In this document: piece after piece, positions 8,546-9,359 of the stretch
Position numbering within the stretch: position 1 is the stretch's first letter
Layout: each line of letters starts with the position of its first letter
Assembly: GCA_020028115.1 (NCBI GenBank)
Contig: JAHWYA010000040.1
Coordinates: forward strand, 1 to 9,359
DNA length: 9,359 nt
From: Anaeromyxobacter sp.
GTDB lineage: Bacteria; Myxococcota; Myxococcia; Myxococcales; Anaeromyxobacteraceae
Direction: 5' to 3'
The notes under the pieces: generated by a model
What the model saw: the letters and a program-made list of their open reading frames with translations, nothing else
What the model was told of the DNA's origin: nothing
Databases searched by the model: none
Translations under genes and position numbers: made by a program

Positions 8546-9244
8546 TCACCGCTCGGGCGGAGGTTCTCCGCGCCGGCTCGCGCCCGAAGGCGCGACCCGG
8601 CGGTGCTGTGCCTTCGCGATCCGCGCGCGCTGCTTCACGCCGAGCACGTAGAACCGCTCGCGCAGCGCGGCGGCCTCCGCCTCGGAGAGGTCGCCGTGGC
8701 GCCCCCGCTCGACCTCCCGGCGCTCCACCGCCTTCGCGATGGCGATGGCCGCGGCGACCGAGACGTTGAACGACTGCACGAACCCGCGCATCGGGATGGC
8801 GAACGTCGCGTCGGCGAGCCGCACCGCCTCGTCCGAGACGCCGCGGCTCTCGTTGCCGAACACGAGCGCCACCTTCCCCGCGAACGACAGGTCGCCGAGC
8901 GCGCGCGTCCCCGGGTCGAGGTGGGTGACGTAGATCGCGAAGCCCTGGTCGCGCAGGTGCCGGAGGCACTCCGCCGTCGACGTCCAGCGGTGCACGTCGA
9001 GCCACTTGTCCGCGTTCTGCGAGATCTTCTTGTTGCGATCGAAGCGCTTCATCGGCCCCTCGACCGCGTGCAGCTCCTGGACGCCGAACGCCTCGCAGGT
9101 CCGGAGCACCGCGTTAACGTTCTGGGGGTCGCAGAACGCCTCCATCACGACGGTCAGCGTCCGCGTCCGGCTCGCGACCACCTCGTCGATGCGCGCCTTC
9201 CGCTCCGGCACGAGGTAGGTGCCAAGGTGCTCCGGTGCCTTCAT
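8546..9244 (-). CDS. trmH: TrmH-type tRNA (guanosine-2'-O-)-methyltransferase (SPOUT family)
   Basis: Predicted to methylate the 2'-OH of G18 in tRNA with S-adenosylmethionine. The 232-residue protein has the three SPOUT/SpoU motifs: motif 1 CDPQNVNAVLRTCEAFGV (catalytic-type R48), motif 2 VALVFGNESRGVSDEA (127-140), and motif 3 IPMRGFVQSFNVSVAAAIAIA (150-170), which forms the trefoil-knot cofactor site. Length, the N-terminal LTVVMEAF lead-in, and the similarity to E. coli TrmH over these blocks support TrmH rather than the 23S rRNA enzyme RlmB. A basic C-terminal tail follows (RARIAKAQHRR). The ATG at 9244 has no obvious ribosome site upstream. Two strong hairpins lie just upstream of the gene. 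The exact substrate (G18) is family inference. Confidence 0.88.
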   Translation of the reverse strand: MKAPEHLGTYLVPERKARIDEVVASRTRTLTVVMEAFCDPQNVNAVLRTCEAFGVQELHAVEGPMKRFDRNKKISQNADKWLDVHRWTSTAECLRHLRDQGFAIYVTHLDPGTRALGDLSFAGKVALVFGNESRGVSDEAVRLADATFAIPMRGFVQSFNVSVAAAIAIAKAVERREVERGRHGDLSEAEAAALRERFYVLGVKQRARIAKAQHRRVAPSGASRRGEPPPER

Positions 9245-9265
9245 GCGGCGGGCAGGAGACCACGT

Positions 9266-9309
9266 CCGCCCGCGGGAGTCACCCGCGGGCGGGCGCGGCG
9301 TCCGCGCCC
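9266..9309 (-). terminator. Tandem GC-rich hairpins upstream of trmH
   Basis: CCGCCCGCGGG (9266-9276) and its exact complement (9282-9292) form an 11-bp stem with the 5-base loop AGTCA. Immediately beside it GGGCGCGG (9291-9298) and CCGCGCCC (9302-9309) form an 8-bp stem with a 3-base loop. They lie 9-52 bp after a minus-strand stop codon (9318-9320) and 22-65 bp before the trmH ATG. The best explanation is a terminator or 3'-end structure of the gene entering from the right; an attenuator in the trmH leader is possible. No U-tract follows. The base pairing is certain; the role is inferred. Confidence 0.5.
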
Positions 9310-9317
9310 CGCCGCCG

Positions 9318-9359
9318 TCAGGCGTGGGCCTCGATCGGCGCCGCGCTGGGCGTGCGCGC
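9318..9359 (-). CDS. Possible C-terminal end of a gene entering from the right (partial)
   Basis: On the minus strand the last 13 codons before a TGA at 9320-9318 read ARTPSAAPIEAHA, with the frame open to the window edge. The composition suits an Ala/Pro-rich C-terminal tail, and the tandem hairpins directly after the stop support a real gene end. The fragment is far too short to identify, and it may be noncoding. Confidence 0.33.
   Translation of the reverse strand, partial: ARTPSAAPIEAHA

Overview
The window is a GC-rich piece of Gram-negative chromosome. Conserved genes are mostly above 70% GC by sampled lines, with many G/C third positions and GTG/TTG starts. The KDO (lipopolysaccharide sugar) genes show a Gram-negative outer membrane. 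The exported PEGA-domain protein, the composition and the gene order suggest a myxobacterium (Myxococcota, perhaps Anaeromyxobacter-like). That placement is inference; no rRNA gene or other strong taxonomic marker is present.

Layout, left to right. (1) 2-622, plus: the C-terminal most of a rhomboid intramembrane serine protease, cut by the window edge. (2) 647-2712, minus: a two-gene module of clearly lower GC, consisting of an AbiEi-like winged-helix regulator followed by a DNA-polymerase-beta-fold nucleotidyltransferase. The genes overlap by 4 bp (GTGA), and three 18-bp-spaced repeats lie just before the regulator start. (3) 2814-6603, minus: a kdsB-pyrG-kdsA-kdsC operon. (4) 6729-7484, minus: an exported PEGA-domain protein. 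(5) 7528-8496, plus: an RluA-family pseudouridine synthase, divergent from the PEGA gene. (6) 8546-9244, minus: a TrmH-type tRNA 2'-O-methyltransferase. (7) 9318-9359, minus: probably the last codons of another gene, separated from trmH by two strong hairpins.

The operon makes and activates KDO. KdsA forms KDO-8-phosphate, KdsC removes the phosphate, PyrG makes CTP, and KdsB uses CTP to form CMP-KDO for lipid A-core assembly. The arabinose-5-phosphate isomerase KdsD is not in the window. KdsA carries the Cys/His/Glu/Asp set of the metal-dependent class. A sigma70-like promoter with a 14-bp palindrome in its spacer can be read just before kdsB.

The two-gene module looks like a mobile defence or toxin-antitoxin unit of the AbiE (type IV) kind, placed immediately after kdsC. 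Its repeat array overlaps a plausible promoter, which suggests autoregulation. This is the part of the window most worth follow-up. The other genes are ordinary housekeeping genes.
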